From CAYOWK01 sp964407665 (GTDB lineage: Bacteria; Pseudomonadota; Alphaproteobacteria; Caulobacterales; Hyphomonadaceae), in the NCBI GenBank assembly GCA_964407665.1, contig CAYOWK010000004.1, positions 1 through 64,000 of the forward strand: 64,000 nt of DNA, written 5' to 3'. Shown here piece by piece: positions 25,700-34,773 of the stretch (its first letter is position 1; the number at the start of each line of letters is the position of its first letter). The notes beneath the pieces were generated by a model, which saw only the letters and a list, made by a program, of their open reading frames with translations, did no database searches and was not told the DNA's origin. The translations under genes were made by a program, and so were the position numbers.

Positions 25700-26788
25700 A
25701 TGCACACGTCGCGTGAAACGTTCGGGGTGCTGGCTGATGGAAGGCCGATCGAGATTGTCACCCTGAGAAACACCTGGGGAATTTCGGTCAAGGTTATCAC
25801 GCTCGGCGCCGCCATGCAGTCCCTCACGGTACCGGGAAGAGCAGGCCAGCTCGACGATGTTTTGTTGGGATATGACACCGCCGCAGACTACATGGACCGC
25901 CCCCAGTATTTCGGCGCAACGATCGGGCGCTTCGCCAACCGGATTGGCTCAGGCAGGTTCGAGCTAGATGGCGTGAAATACCAGCTCGAAACCAATGACG
26001 GTCCAAACCATCTCCATGGAGGCGTCCGCGGCTTCGACAGGTGTGTTTGGACGATCGACTCTGTCGACGACGGGCCGGAGCCGGGGGTGGTCATGAGCCA
26101 GGTCAGCCTTGACGGCGACAGCGGCTACCCCGGTGAGCTGAGGATCACAGCCACGTTCACGCTGAATGACAGGAACGAGGTCGGAATCGCCTACTGCGCC
26201 ACGACCACCAGGCCGACCATCGTCAACCTCACCAATCACAATTTCTACAATCTCGGCGGAGTGTCTTCGTCAGGCGATATCTATCAGCATCTCCTGACCA
26301 TTCCCGCCTCGGCGATAACGCCAGTGGACGCCGCTCTCATCCCGACCGGTGCGCTCCAACCCGTGGCGAACACGCCGTTTGATTTTCGCACGAGGAAGGC
26401 GATTGGCGCGCACATCCGTGACGCCAAGGACGAACAGATCCGCTTTGGACGCGGCTATGATCACACCTTCATTGTCGATGGAGCTGGCCACATGCGCGTC
26501 ATGGCGCGGCTGGAGGACCAGTCGACCGGCCGGGTGATGGAGCTGCTGTCGGCGGCTCCCGGCCTGCAGGTCTATTCGGGGAATAGCCTGGACGGGACGG
26601 TGATCGGGAAGGGTGGGCAGATCTACCGTCAGGGCGACGCGATCTGTCTTGAACCGCAGATATTCCCCGACTCCCCGAACAAGCCCGACTTTCCATCCGC
26701 TCGCCTCGACCCAGGCCAGGCCTACGAGAACCGGATGATCCTGCGGTTCTCGATATCCGACGACGACATCCGAGGGAGCCAGTCATGA
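25700..26788 (+). CDS. galM: Aldose 1-epimerase (mutarotase)
   Basis: This protein of about 362 residues has the galactose-mutarotase beta-sandwich with GATIGRFANRIGSGRFELDGVKYQL, NDGPNHLHGG (His acid/base region), LTNHNFYNLGG and the C-terminal CLEPQIFPDSPN containing the catalytic Glu. It interconverts alpha and beta anomers of aldoses such as xylose so that the dehydrogenase gets its preferred form. ATG 25700 is favoured by GAAGG 7 nt upstream; ATG 25631, 23 residues earlier, also lies in frame and has a weaker ribosome site. It overlaps the xylonate dehydratase gene by 4 bp (ATGA). Confidence 0.85.
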   Translation: MHTSRETFGVLADGRPIEIVTLRNTWGISVKVITLGAAMQSLTVPGRAGQLDDVLLGYDTAADYMDRPQYFGATIGRFANRIGSGRFELDGVKYQLETNDGPNHLHGGVRGFDRCVWTIDSVDDGPEPGVVMSQVSLDGDSGYPGELRITATFTLNDRNEVGIAYCATTTRPTIVNLTNHNFYNLGGVSSSGDIYQHLLTIPASAITPVDAALIPTGALQPVANTPFDFRTRKAIGAHIRDAKDEQIRFGRGYDHTFIVDGAGHMRVMARLEDQSTGRVMELLSAAPGLQVYSGNSLDGTVIGKGGQIYRQGDAICLEPQIFPDSPNKPDFPSARLDPGQAYENRMILRFSISDDDIRGSQS

Positions 26789-28596
26789 CGAAACCCGCAG
26801 ACAATCCGGTGACGCCGGCCACACTTCGCTCGCGCGCCTGGTTCGACGATCCCGGGAACGCCGACATGACCGCGCTCTACCTGGAGCGCTACATGAATTT
26901 CGGACTTTCGCTGGAGGAGCTGCAGGCGGGCAAGCCCATCATCGGCATCGCGCAGACCGGCAGCGATCTGTCGCCCTGCAACCGGCATCATCTGGTGCTG
27001 GCGGAAAGACTTCGCGAAGGCATTCGTGAAGCTGGCGGCATCGCCATCGAATTCCCGGTCCATCCGATCCAGGAAACCGGCAAGCGGCCGACCGCCGGGC
27101 TCGACCGGAACCTCGCCTATCTCGGCCTTGTGGAATTGCTCTACGGCTACCCCATCGACGGAGTTGTGCTCACCATCGGATGCGACAAGACCACGCCTGC
27201 CTGCCTCATGGCGGCGGCGACCGTCGACATTCCGGCCATAGCCCTGTCCGTGGGGCCGATGCTCAATGGCTGGCACAAGGGTGAGCGGACGGGCTCGGGC
27301 ACGATCATCTGGAAGGCGCGGGAGATGCTCGCGGCGGGCACGATCGACTACAAGGGGTTCATCAAGCTCGTGGCGTCGTCGGCGCCATCGACGGGTTACT
27401 GCAACACGATGGGAACCGCGACGACAATGAACAGCCTCACCGAGGCGCTCGGCATGTCGTTGCCGGGATCGGCTGCCATCCCGGCGCCCTACCGCGACAG
27501 GCAGGAGTGCGCCTATCTCACCGGCAAGCAGATCGTGGAAATGGTGTGGGCCGATCGCAAACCGTCCGACATCATGACGCGGGATGCGTTCATCAATGCG
27601 ATCCGCGTGAACTCTGCGATTGGCGGTTCGACCAATGCGCCGATCCACCTCAACGCCATCGCCCGGCACCTTGGCGTCGATCTGGCGATTGATGACTGGC
27701 AGACATACGGGCGCGACATCCCGCTGCTCGTGAACTTGCAGCCTGCGGGTGAGTATCTGGGCGAGGACTACTACCGCGCCGGCGGCGTGCCCGCCGTTGT
27801 GAACCAGCTTATGCATCAGGGGCTGATCAACGAGGGCGCTCTCACGGTGAATGGCGCTGGCATTGGCGACAATTGCCGCGAGGCGTCGATTGAAGATGCG
27901 CGGGTCATCAAGACCTTTGACGCGCCCGTGCGCGAGCGCGCCGGCTTTTCCGTGTTGCGCGGCAACCTGTTCTCGAGCGCGGTCATGAAGCTTTCCGTGA
28001 TCTCGCAGGAGTTCCGTGAGCGCTATCTGTCTGATCCCAGTGATCCCGACGCATTCGAAGGGCCCGTCGTCGTATTCAATGGCCCGGAAGACTATCACAA
28101 CCGGATCGATGATCCGGCGACGGGAATCACGGATCGCACCCTTCTCATCATGCGCGGCGCTGGTCCAATCGGCTTTCCGGGTGCAGCTGAGGTCGTCAAC
28201 ATGCGGCCGCCCGCCTACCTGATCGAGCAGGGTGTGCATTCGCTGCCGTGCATGGGGGACGGGCGGCAATCCGGCACCTCAGGCTCGCCCTCCATCCTCA
28301 ATGCCTCGCCGGAAGCTGCGGCAGGCGGTGGACTGGCGCTGGTGCACACGGGCGACCGGCTACGGATCGACCTGCGCAAGGGAGAGGCGAACCTGCTGGT
28401 AAGCGACGAGGTGCTGGAACGGCGGCGGAAGGAGCTGGCCGAAATCGGAGGCTACGCCTACCCGCAGAGCCAGACGCCTTGGCAGGAAATCCAGCGCTCG
28501 ATGGTGGGCCAGCTGGAGACCGGCGCCGTGCTGGAGCCAGCGGTCAAGTATCGCCGCGTGGTGCGCACGTTCGGGCCGCCGCGTCACAACCACTAG
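26785..28596 (+). CDS. xylD: D-xylonate / sugar-acid dehydratase (IlvD/Edd family)
   Basis: This 603-residue enzyme belongs to the pentonate branch of the IlvD/Edd family. C65 (SPCN), C133 (GCDKTT) and C206 (YCNTMG) have the spacing of the [2Fe-2S] ligands C60, C128 and C201 of Rhizobium L-arabinonate dehydratase. It should dehydrate D-xylonate to 2-keto-3-deoxy-xylonate, the third Weimberg step. Xylonate rather than arabinonate is inferred from the xylose dehydrogenase in the same locus. It is co-transcribed with the epimerase behind xyl-type operator 2 and ends in front of a strong hairpin. Confidence 0.87.
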   Translation: MTKPADNPVTPATLRSRAWFDDPGNADMTALYLERYMNFGLSLEELQAGKPIIGIAQTGSDLSPCNRHHLVLAERLREGIREAGGIAIEFPVHPIQETGKRPTAGLDRNLAYLGLVELLYGYPIDGVVLTIGCDKTTPACLMAAATVDIPAIALSVGPMLNGWHKGERTGSGTIIWKAREMLAAGTIDYKGFIKLVASSAPSTGYCNTMGTATTMNSLTEALGMSLPGSAAIPAPYRDRQECAYLTGKQIVEMVWADRKPSDIMTRDAFINAIRVNSAIGGSTNAPIHLNAIARHLGVDLAIDDWQTYGRDIPLLVNLQPAGEYLGEDYYRAGGVPAVVNQLMHQGLINEGALTVNGAGIGDNCREASIEDARVIKTFDAPVRERAGFSVLRGNLFSSAVMKLSVISQEFRERYLSDPSDPDAFEGPVVVFNGPEDYHNRIDDPATGITDRTLLIMRGAGPIGFPGAAEVVNMRPPAYLIEQGVHSLPCMGDGRQSGTSGSPSILNASPEAAAGGGLALVHTGDRLRIDLRKGEANLLVSDEVLERRRKELAEIGGYAYPQSQTPWQEIQRSMVGQLETGAVLEPAVKYRRVVRTFGPPRHNH

Positions 28597-28614
28597 CGAC
28601 GACCGCCTGACAAG

Positions 28615-28647
28615 TCCGCCACGGCCAGCTTGCGCCGCCGTGGCGGA
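28615..28647. terminator. Bidirectional hairpin terminator
   Basis: TCCGCCACGGC and GCCGTGGCGGA form a perfect 11-bp stem around an 11-nt loop. It lies between the convergent ends of the xylonate dehydratase and aldehyde dehydrogenase genes. Confidence 0.6.
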
Positions 28648-28660
28648 GGTCATGCGTTCC

Positions 28661-30256
28661 TCAGCCGGCCCGCCACTGTCCGTCGACCCGGCGTGGGCCT
28701 GTGAAAGCGTCGCCAAGCTCGGGCGGAAGGAGAGCCGCAGGCATGTCCTGATAGCAGACCGGGCGGAGGAAGCGCTCGATCGCCAGAGTGCCGACAGAGG
28801 TAGAGCGACCATCGGACGTGGCGGGAAAAGGACCGCCATGCACCATGGCGTGGCAGACCTCGACACCGGTCGGCCAGCCATTGGCGATCACGCGCCCGAC
28901 CTTGCGCTCTATCAGCGGCAACAGACCCGCAGCCAGCGGATAGTCCGCAGGGTCCAGGTGCAGCGTCGCGGTGAGCTGTCCTTCGAGCCCCGTGAGAACG
29001 CGTTCAAGCGCGGCGACGTCCGCGCATCTCACGAGCACGGAGGAGGCGCCGAAGACCTCGTGCGATATCGCTGGATCCGAGAGGAATCCGTCCGCTGACA
29101 CGCCGAAGAAAGCGACGCGCCCCCGATTGGGGCCAGCCGGCGGTTTGCCACGGGCAAGCGTCGAAACGCCCGGCTTGCACGACAGGCTGTCTACGCCGCT
29201 GTCGAACGCCTTGTGGATGCCGGGGGTCAACATGACCGCTGGCTCGGCGCCGCTGACCCCTTCCGACGCGGCTGCGACGAAGCGGTCCAGCGCGGCGCTG
29301 TCGAGGCCGATAACCAGGCCCGGATTGGTGCAGAACTGGCCCGCGCCCATCGTCAGCGAGCCGACAAAATCCCGGCCAAGCGCTTCGGCGCGAGCCTCAA
29401 GCGCGTGCGGCATCAGAAGCACCGGGTTGATGGCGCTCATCTCGGCGTAGACCGGGATCGGAACGGGGCGTGCGGCCGCAATCCGGAGAAGGGCGAGACC
29501 GCCGCCGCGTGAGCCAGTGAAGCCTACGGCGCAGATGCGCGGATCGGCCACCAGCGCACCGCCGAGTTCGTGCGAGGGCCCGTTCAGCATCGAGAATACG
29601 CCCTCGGGCAGGCCCGCTGAAGCGACAGCGGCGCTGATGGCGGAGGCGATCATCTCGCTGACGCCAGGGTGGGCCGGATGGCCCTTCACGACAACCGGGC
29701 AGCCTGCCGCCAGCGCGGAGACGGTGTCGCCGCCAGCGACGGAGAACGCGAGGGGAAAGTTGCTGGCCCCGAACACGGCCACGGGACCAAGCGGCGCCAT
29801 TCGCATGCGGATGTCGGAACGGGGCAGGGGCTGGCGGTCGGGCATGGCGTGATCAATCCGGACACCCATCCACGCACCATCCCGAACCTCGGCGGCAAAG
29901 AGGCGAAGCTGGCCGACGGTGCGGCCGCGCTCCCCGGTGAGACGCGCGATGGGCAGGCCGGTCTCGGCGTTGCCGCGGTTGAGCAGGTCTTCGCCCAGAT
30001 CCATGATCGCGTCGGCGATGGCTTCCAGGAACTTCGCGCGCGTTTCCGGGTCCGTTCCGGCAAAGACAGGGAAGGCGGCTTCCGCAAGTTCGCACGCACG
30101 CCCAACATCTGCCGGGGTCGCCGATGCAAACCTCGGCGCCAGCGTTTCACCCGTCGCCGGGTTGACCGCTTCGAATGTTTCGGCGGCGTCGGCGCGCGTG
30201 CGTCCGATGAAGGACTGGCCGGTGAGGGCGCCGGTCAGGGATGTAATCTGGTTCAT
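28661..30256 (-). CDS. xylA: Alpha-ketoglutarate-semialdehyde dehydrogenase (NADP+ aldehyde dehydrogenase)
   Basis: This 531-residue aldehyde dehydrogenase has the NAD(P)-binding segment around PLGPVAVFGASNFPLAF, GFTGSRGGG, the general-base Glu in YAEMSAINPVLL and the catalytic C309 in GAGQFCTNPG. The EMSAINP signature in place of ELGGK is typical of alpha-ketoglutarate-semialdehyde dehydrogenases. It would perform the last Weimberg step, giving alpha-ketoglutarate. The symbol follows Caulobacter, where xylA is this dehydrogenase and not xylose isomerase. ATG 30256 is chosen for MNQITSLTG; the frame is open upstream. It diverges from a GH3 gene across xyl-type operator 3. Confidence 0.85.
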   Translation of the reverse strand: MNQITSLTGALTGQSFIGRTRADAAETFEAVNPATGETLAPRFASATPADVGRACELAEAAFPVFAGTDPETRAKFLEAIADAIMDLGEDLLNRGNAETGLPIARLTGERGRTVGQLRLFAAEVRDGAWMGVRIDHAMPDRQPLPRSDIRMRMAPLGPVAVFGASNFPLAFSVAGGDTVSALAAGCPVVVKGHPAHPGVSEMIASAISAAVASAGLPEGVFSMLNGPSHELGGALVADPRICAVGFTGSRGGGLALLRIAAARPVPIPVYAEMSAINPVLLMPHALEARAEALGRDFVGSLTMGAGQFCTNPGLVIGLDSAALDRFVAAASEGVSGAEPAVMLTPGIHKAFDSGVDSLSCKPGVSTLARGKPPAGPNRGRVAFFGVSADGFLSDPAISHEVFGASSVLVRCADVAALERVLTGLEGQLTATLHLDPADYPLAAGLLPLIERKVGRVIANGWPTGVEVCHAMVHGGPFPATSDGRSTSVGTLAIERFLRPVCYQDMPAALLPPELGDAFTGPRRVDGQWRAG

Positions 30257-30369
30257 GTGAATCCCAAGGTGTTCAACGGGCGCGGCAGCGAAAGACAAGC
30301 GGGCAGACGACGATCGCAGATCAGAAGGCGACTACGAGTTGACCCGATTGATTTTGCGTGGCTACACTA

Positions 30370-30383
30370 TGGTAGCGCTATCA
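30370..30383. promoter_or_regulatory. Xyl-type operator 3 (divergent)
   Basis: TGGTAGCGCTATCA differs from the perfect palindrome at one core base. It lies between the divergent aldehyde dehydrogenase and GH3 genes and can serve both. Confidence 0.72.
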
Positions 30384-30420
30384 TCGCCGATCGGAACGGC
30401 GGGGTCAATGGGAGGAAGAG

Positions 30421-32847
30421 ATGGTCGATACCCCTTGTGAGGGACGCACGATCCGTCGTCGCACGTTGCTCGCAGCTCTGGCCTCAGGCGTGGCGCTTGC
30501 ACCTCTCGGCGGGCAGGCAATCGCGCAGACAGCGGGCAGACCGCCGCGCGACGCTCTCTACCGCGATCCCAGGCAGCCGATTCCCGCACGCGTCGAGGAC
30601 CTGCTGCGTCGGATGACGCTGGAGGAGAAGGTCGCCCAGATGGTTGGCATCTGGGAGTTCAAGGACAAGATCCAGTCCGAAACGGGAGACTTCAGCGCGG
30701 CGAAGGCGGTTGCCGCATTCCCGCACGGACTCGGGCAGATTTCACGCCCGCAGGACTACCGCGGCGTCGATCCCTCGCAGAACGGCGCGGCCGGAGCTTC
30801 GGGCGAAGCCGTCAACCGCACGGGCAGGCAGACGGCGGATTACGTCAACGCCGCGCAGACGTGGGCTGTCGAACAGACGCGTCTTGGCATTCCAATCATG
30901 ATGCACGAAGAGGCGCTGCACGGATACGTCGCGCGCGGCGCGACATCCTTCCCGCAGTCCATTGCGTTGGCGAGCACCTGGGACCCGCCGCTGCTCGAGC
31001 GCGTCTTCAGCGTCGCCGCCCGGGAGATGCGGGCGCGGGGCGCCCAGCTGGCGCTAGCCCCGGTTGTGGACGTTGCTCGCGATCCGCGCTGGGGGCGGAT
31101 CGAAGAGACCTATGGCGAGGATCCGCACCTGGTCAGCGAGATGGGGCTCGCCACGATACGCGGGTTCCAGGGCACAACGCTGCCTCTTGCTGCGGACAAG
31201 GTTTTCGTGACCCTGAAACACATGACCGGTCACGGGCAACCGGAAGGCGGCACGAATGTCGGACCCGCCAGCATTTCGGAACGCGTCCTGCGCGAGAACT
31301 TCTTCCCGCCTTTCGAGCGGGCGGTCACCGAGCTGCCAGTGATGTCGGTCATGGCCTCCTACAACGAGATCGATGGTGTTCCCTCCCACGCAAGCCGCTG
31401 GCTGCTCAACGATGTCCTGCGTGGCGAGTGGGGGTTCGATGGGGCCGTCGTCAGCGACTACTTCGCCATCCGCGAACTCAACACGCGCCACCAGATGTTC
31501 TCGAGCATCCAGGAGGCGGCCGCGCGCGCGCTCGAAGCCGGCGTGGATATCGAATTGCCGGACGGCGAGGGCTACAACTACCTGCCGGATCTGGTGCGCG
31601 CCGGTAAGGCGGATATCGGCGCGATCGATGCTGCGGTGCGCCGGCTGCTGACCATGAAGTTCCAGGCTGGCATGTTCGAGAATCCCTATGCCGACGCTCG
31701 CAGGGCGGACGCGAAGACCGCGACGCCGGACGCTGTCGCCCTTGCGCGCGAGGCTTCGCAGAAGGCGATCATCCTGCTCAAGAACGACAAGCGTATCCTG
31801 CCGCTGGACGCCTCGAAGATCAAACGCCTTGCCGTGCTGGGCACGCATGCGCGCGATACGCCGATCGGCGGATACAGCGATGTGCCGGCCCATGTCGTCA
31901 GCGTGCTGGAAGGTATCCAGACGGCAAGCCGGGGCAAGTTCGCGGTCGACTACGCGGAAGCAGTTCGCATCACCGAGAAGCGCATCTGGGCCGAGGACAA
32001 GGTTGATCTGGTCGATCCGGCGGTGAATGCGCGACTGATCGAGGAAGCTGTTGCGGTGGCGCGCAACGCGGACACGATCGTGATGGTGCTCGGCGACAAC
32101 GAGCAGACAAGTCGCGAAGCCTGGGCGGACAATCACCTCGGCGACCGAGCCTCGCTCGACCTGATCGGTCAGCAGAACGATCTGGCCAAGGCGATCTTTG
32201 CGCTTGGCAAGCCCACCGTCGTAGTGCTGCTGAACGGGCGGCCGCTGTCAGTGAACTATCTGGCTGAAAACGCCGGCGCGCTGCTGGAAGGTTGGTATCT
32301 CGGACAGGAGACGGGCCATGGCGTGGCCGACGTTCTGTTCGGCAAGGCCAACCCTGGCGGCAAGCTCCCCGTGTCCATCGCACGCAGCGTCGGCCAGCTG
32401 CCGATCTACTACAACCGCAAGCCGACCGCGCGGCGCGGTTATCTCTTCAGTGAGGTCACGCCGCTCTATCCGTTCGGCTTTGGCCTGTCCTACACCACAT
32501 TCGAGATGTCGGAGCCGCGCCTGACAAAGGCGACGATTGGCGTCGCCGAATCAGTGGGCGTCGACGTCGACGTGACCAATACAGGCGACCGCGACGGCGA
32601 CGAGGTGGTGCAGATCTATGTACGTGATGACCACGCGTCTGTGACGCGTCCCGTGATCGAGCTGAAGGCGTTCAAGCGCATCACCCTGAAGCGCGGCGAG
32701 AAGAAGACCGTGCGTCTCGAAATCCTGCCGCGGGATCTGGCGTTCTGGAACCTCGACATGAAGCGCGTGATCGAGCCCGGTACGTTCACCATCAGCGCCG
32801 GGCCGAACTCGGTCGACCTGAAGTCGGCAAAGCTCACCGTTGTCTAG
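30421..32847 (+). CDS. GH3 beta-xylosidase/beta-glucosidase, Tat-exported
   Basis: This 808-residue enzyme has a twin-arginine-type signal (TIRRRTLLAALASGVALAP, cleavage near AIAQ), a GH3 (beta/alpha)8 barrel with the nucleophile D346 in GAVVSDYFAIREL, an alpha/beta sandwich domain and a C-terminal fibronectin-III-like domain (about residues 700-805). It should release terminal xylose or glucose from short beta-linked oligosaccharides in the periplasm; xylose is favoured by context. Tat export suggests folding before secretion. Xyl-type operator 3 lies 38 bp upstream. It converges with the GH43 gene across a hairpin. Confidence 0.87.
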   Translation: MVDTPCEGRTIRRRTLLAALASGVALAPLGGQAIAQTAGRPPRDALYRDPRQPIPARVEDLLRRMTLEEKVAQMVGIWEFKDKIQSETGDFSAAKAVAAFPHGLGQISRPQDYRGVDPSQNGAAGASGEAVNRTGRQTADYVNAAQTWAVEQTRLGIPIMMHEEALHGYVARGATSFPQSIALASTWDPPLLERVFSVAAREMRARGAQLALAPVVDVARDPRWGRIEETYGEDPHLVSEMGLATIRGFQGTTLPLAADKVFVTLKHMTGHGQPEGGTNVGPASISERVLRENFFPPFERAVTELPVMSVMASYNEIDGVPSHASRWLLNDVLRGEWGFDGAVVSDYFAIRELNTRHQMFSSIQEAAARALEAGVDIELPDGEGYNYLPDLVRAGKADIGAIDAAVRRLLTMKFQAGMFENPYADARRADAKTATPDAVALAREASQKAIILLKNDKRILPLDASKIKRLAVLGTHARDTPIGGYSDVPAHVVSVLEGIQTASRGKFAVDYAEAVRITEKRIWAEDKVDLVDPAVNARLIEEAVAVARNADTIVMVLGDNEQTSREAWADNHLGDRASLDLIGQQNDLAKAIFALGKPTVVVLLNGRPLSVNYLAENAGALLEGWYLGQETGHGVADVLFGKANPGGKLPVSIARSVGQLPIYYNRKPTARRGYLFSEVTPLYPFGFGLSYTTFEMSEPRLTKATIGVAESVGVDVDVTNTGDRDGDEVVQIYVRDDHASVTRPVIELKAFKRITLKRGEKKTVRLEILPRDLAFWNLDMKRVIEPGTFTISAGPNSVDLKSAKLTVV

Positions 32848-32856
32848 GCAAGCGTG

Positions 32857-32882
32857 ACCGGACGCCTGATCCGGCGTCCGGT
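32857..32882. terminator. Bidirectional hairpin terminator
   Basis: ACCGGACGCC and GGCGTCCGGT form a perfect 10-bp stem with a 6-nt loop between the convergent GH3 and GH43 genes. Confidence 0.6.
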
Positions 32883-32892
32883 CCGCCGTCCT

Positions 32893-34623
32893 TCAGTCGG
32901 CGACAGCGAAGGGTCCCATCGTCACTCCGACGAAGCCGCCGGCCTTGCGGGTGCTGAGAATGGTTCCGTCGACATCGCTGGCGAGGTTTGTCCAGCCTTC
33001 GGCCGCTTCGCTGTAGTCGAAATCGTAGAGGTCCTCACGGGCGACGATCCGCAGGCGGACTGCAGCGTCCTCCGAGGATGAGAGGGGCGCGGTGGCGACG
33101 ATGACACCCTCCTTCGCTTCGTCCGGGCCGGCGCGGCGGATCAGTTGCACGACGCGGACGCCGTCCGCCTGGGTGACTGCGAGCTGGTACCAGAATTCGT
33201 CGCTCTGGACGGCGGCGATACCGGCGCGGTCGCCATCCTTGGCCGGCTTCCATTGTACGGAGGTCGAGGCCTCACCGTTCAGGTGTTGCTGGCGGCGGCC
33301 GAGGAAGGACGGATTGGCGTTGTCGCCGAGACCGACCGGGCGTGCGGTCAAAGTCAGCGCGCCGGGCCGGGTCGTGAAATCGAACCAGCTTTCGCGCGGG
33401 TTGCGCATCATCATCCAGTAGGGCGCGAGCGTCGGGCCGTCGAATTCGTCGCGCACGGTGAAGTCGCCAGCCATGGGGATCGCAGGCGCAGGTTGCACAG
33501 GCAGGGCGGGCCGCTGGTGGACATAGGGAATCGTCTCGCCCGGCGAGGTAATGCGCGGCCACTCCCCCGACCAGTCCACCGGCATCAGGAAGACCTCGCG
33601 GCCCGTGTTGTACATGTCGTCGGAATTGTAGGGGCGGACGGCGAGGAACACGGACCACCATTCGCCGGACGGCGTCTGCACGAAATCCGCGTGACCGGCC
33701 GACGTGATCGGCAGGGGGCGGTCGCGGGGAAGATCGCGCTGGGTCAGGATCGGGTTGCCCTCGTAGGGTGTGAACGGCCCCTCTGGCGATCTTGATCGGA
33801 GCACGACCTGGGAGTGCTGCTCGGCGGTGCCGCCCTCGGCGCAGATCAGGTAGATCCATCCATTGTGGCGAATGAGGTGAGGCCCCTCGATCCAGATCGG
33901 CTTCTTCGAGAAATCGACGCCGCCATTCACCAGCATGGTGCGAGGACCGACCGTGACCTGCTTCTCCGGGTCGAACCGCTGCACCCAGATCGCCCGGTGA
34001 CCTTCATACTCGGGTTCGCCTTCGGGCGGGCCATTGTTGACGATCCAGGCCGACCCGTCGGTATCGAAGAACAGGGAGGGATCGATCGCGTCATTCAGGT
34101 CCGGCAGCCAGACCGGGTCGCTCCAGGGACCGGCAGGGTCGGTCGCCGTGATGAGGAAGTTGTCTCCGCAATCGACGCAGGTGTTGAGGATGTAGAAGAG
34201 CCCGTCATGATACTGGATCGCGGGGGCGAAGACGCCGCGGGACAGTCCCAGCGTACCGAAATCCAGCTGCTCCGGTCTGTGGATCGCGTTCCCGATCTGC
34301 GTCCACGAAACGAGGTCGCGACTGTGGAAGACCGGGATGCCGGGGAAGTAGGTGAAAGTCGATGTCACCAGATAGTAGTCGTCGCCCGCACGGGTGAGCG
34401 ACGGGTCGGAGTAGAAGCCGCCGAGTACAGGATTCAGATAGTGGCGCTCGTCGGTCGACAGTCCCGCATGGGCAGGATCAGCTCCCGAGTATTCGAACCA
34501 GTCAAACTGCGCGCGGAGCTGGCCGTCGCCGTCCATCTGCGTTTTACCGGCGGGGGAACAGGCGCTGAGAACAAGGGCGAGGCTGACGGCGGCGTAGGCG
34601 AATGCACGGGCTGGCGTCGACAT
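32893..34623 (-). CDS. GH43 beta-xylosidase / alpha-L-arabinofuranosidase lipoprotein
   Basis: This 576-residue enzyme starts with a lipoprotein signal (lipobox LSAC, C22). A five-bladed beta-propeller GH43 domain follows, with the base D73 in GFYSDPSLTRAGDDYYLV and the conserved FHSRDLVSWTQIG. A C-terminal beta-sandwich (about residues 385-570) is typical of GH43 beta-xylosidases. It would act on arabinosyl- or xylosyl-linked xylo-oligosaccharides at a membrane surface. It diverges from the xylX operon; two xyl-type operators (34668 and 34736) lie between them. Confidence 0.87.
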   Translation of the reverse strand: MSTPARAFAYAAVSLALVLSACSPAGKTQMDGDGQLRAQFDWFEYSGADPAHAGLSTDERHYLNPVLGGFYSDPSLTRAGDDYYLVTSTFTYFPGIPVFHSRDLVSWTQIGNAIHRPEQLDFGTLGLSRGVFAPAIQYHDGLFYILNTCVDCGDNFLITATDPAGPWSDPVWLPDLNDAIDPSLFFDTDGSAWIVNNGPPEGEPEYEGHRAIWVQRFDPEKQVTVGPRTMLVNGGVDFSKKPIWIEGPHLIRHNGWIYLICAEGGTAEQHSQVVLRSRSPEGPFTPYEGNPILTQRDLPRDRPLPITSAGHADFVQTPSGEWWSVFLAVRPYNSDDMYNTGREVFLMPVDWSGEWPRITSPGETIPYVHQRPALPVQPAPAIPMAGDFTVRDEFDGPTLAPYWMMMRNPRESWFDFTTRPGALTLTARPVGLGDNANPSFLGRRQQHLNGEASTSVQWKPAKDGDRAGIAAVQSDEFWYQLAVTQADGVRVVQLIRRAGPDEAKEGVIVATAPLSSSEDAAVRLRIVAREDLYDFDYSEAAEGWTNLASDVDGTILSTRKAGGFVGVTMGPFAVAD

Positions 34624-34667
34624 CGTTTTCCCCCATCGTTCTGTCTAACTGTCTGACAGACAGGGAA

Positions 34668-34681
34668 TGGTAGCGCAATCA
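34668..34681. promoter_or_regulatory. Xyl-type operator 4 (variant)
   Basis: TGGTAGCGCAATCA has one perfect half (TGGTAGCGC) and an altered second half. The identical 14-mer recurs at 52063. It lies 44 bp upstream of the GH43 start. Confidence 0.65.
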
Positions 34682-34735
34682 TTTTCGGACGGCGGCGGGA
34701 TATCTCCGCTTGACACGGGGCTGGGCCAGATAGAG

Positions 34736-34749
34736 TGTTAGCGCTAACA
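34736..34749. promoter_or_regulatory. Xyl-type operator 5 (perfect 14-bp palindrome)
   Basis: TGTTAGCGCTAACA is a perfect 14-bp palindrome. It lies 24 bp before the xylX start and 68 bp (centre to centre) from operator 4. TTGACA, a possible -35 for xylX, lies at 34710-34715. Confidence 0.75.
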
Positions 34750-34773
34750 AATCCGTGAGTTGGCGTCGAGAGA

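Noticed and set aside
26722..28269. 515-codon minus-strand frame inside xylD
   Set aside because: Antisense shadow of a well-supported Fe-S dehydratase gene.
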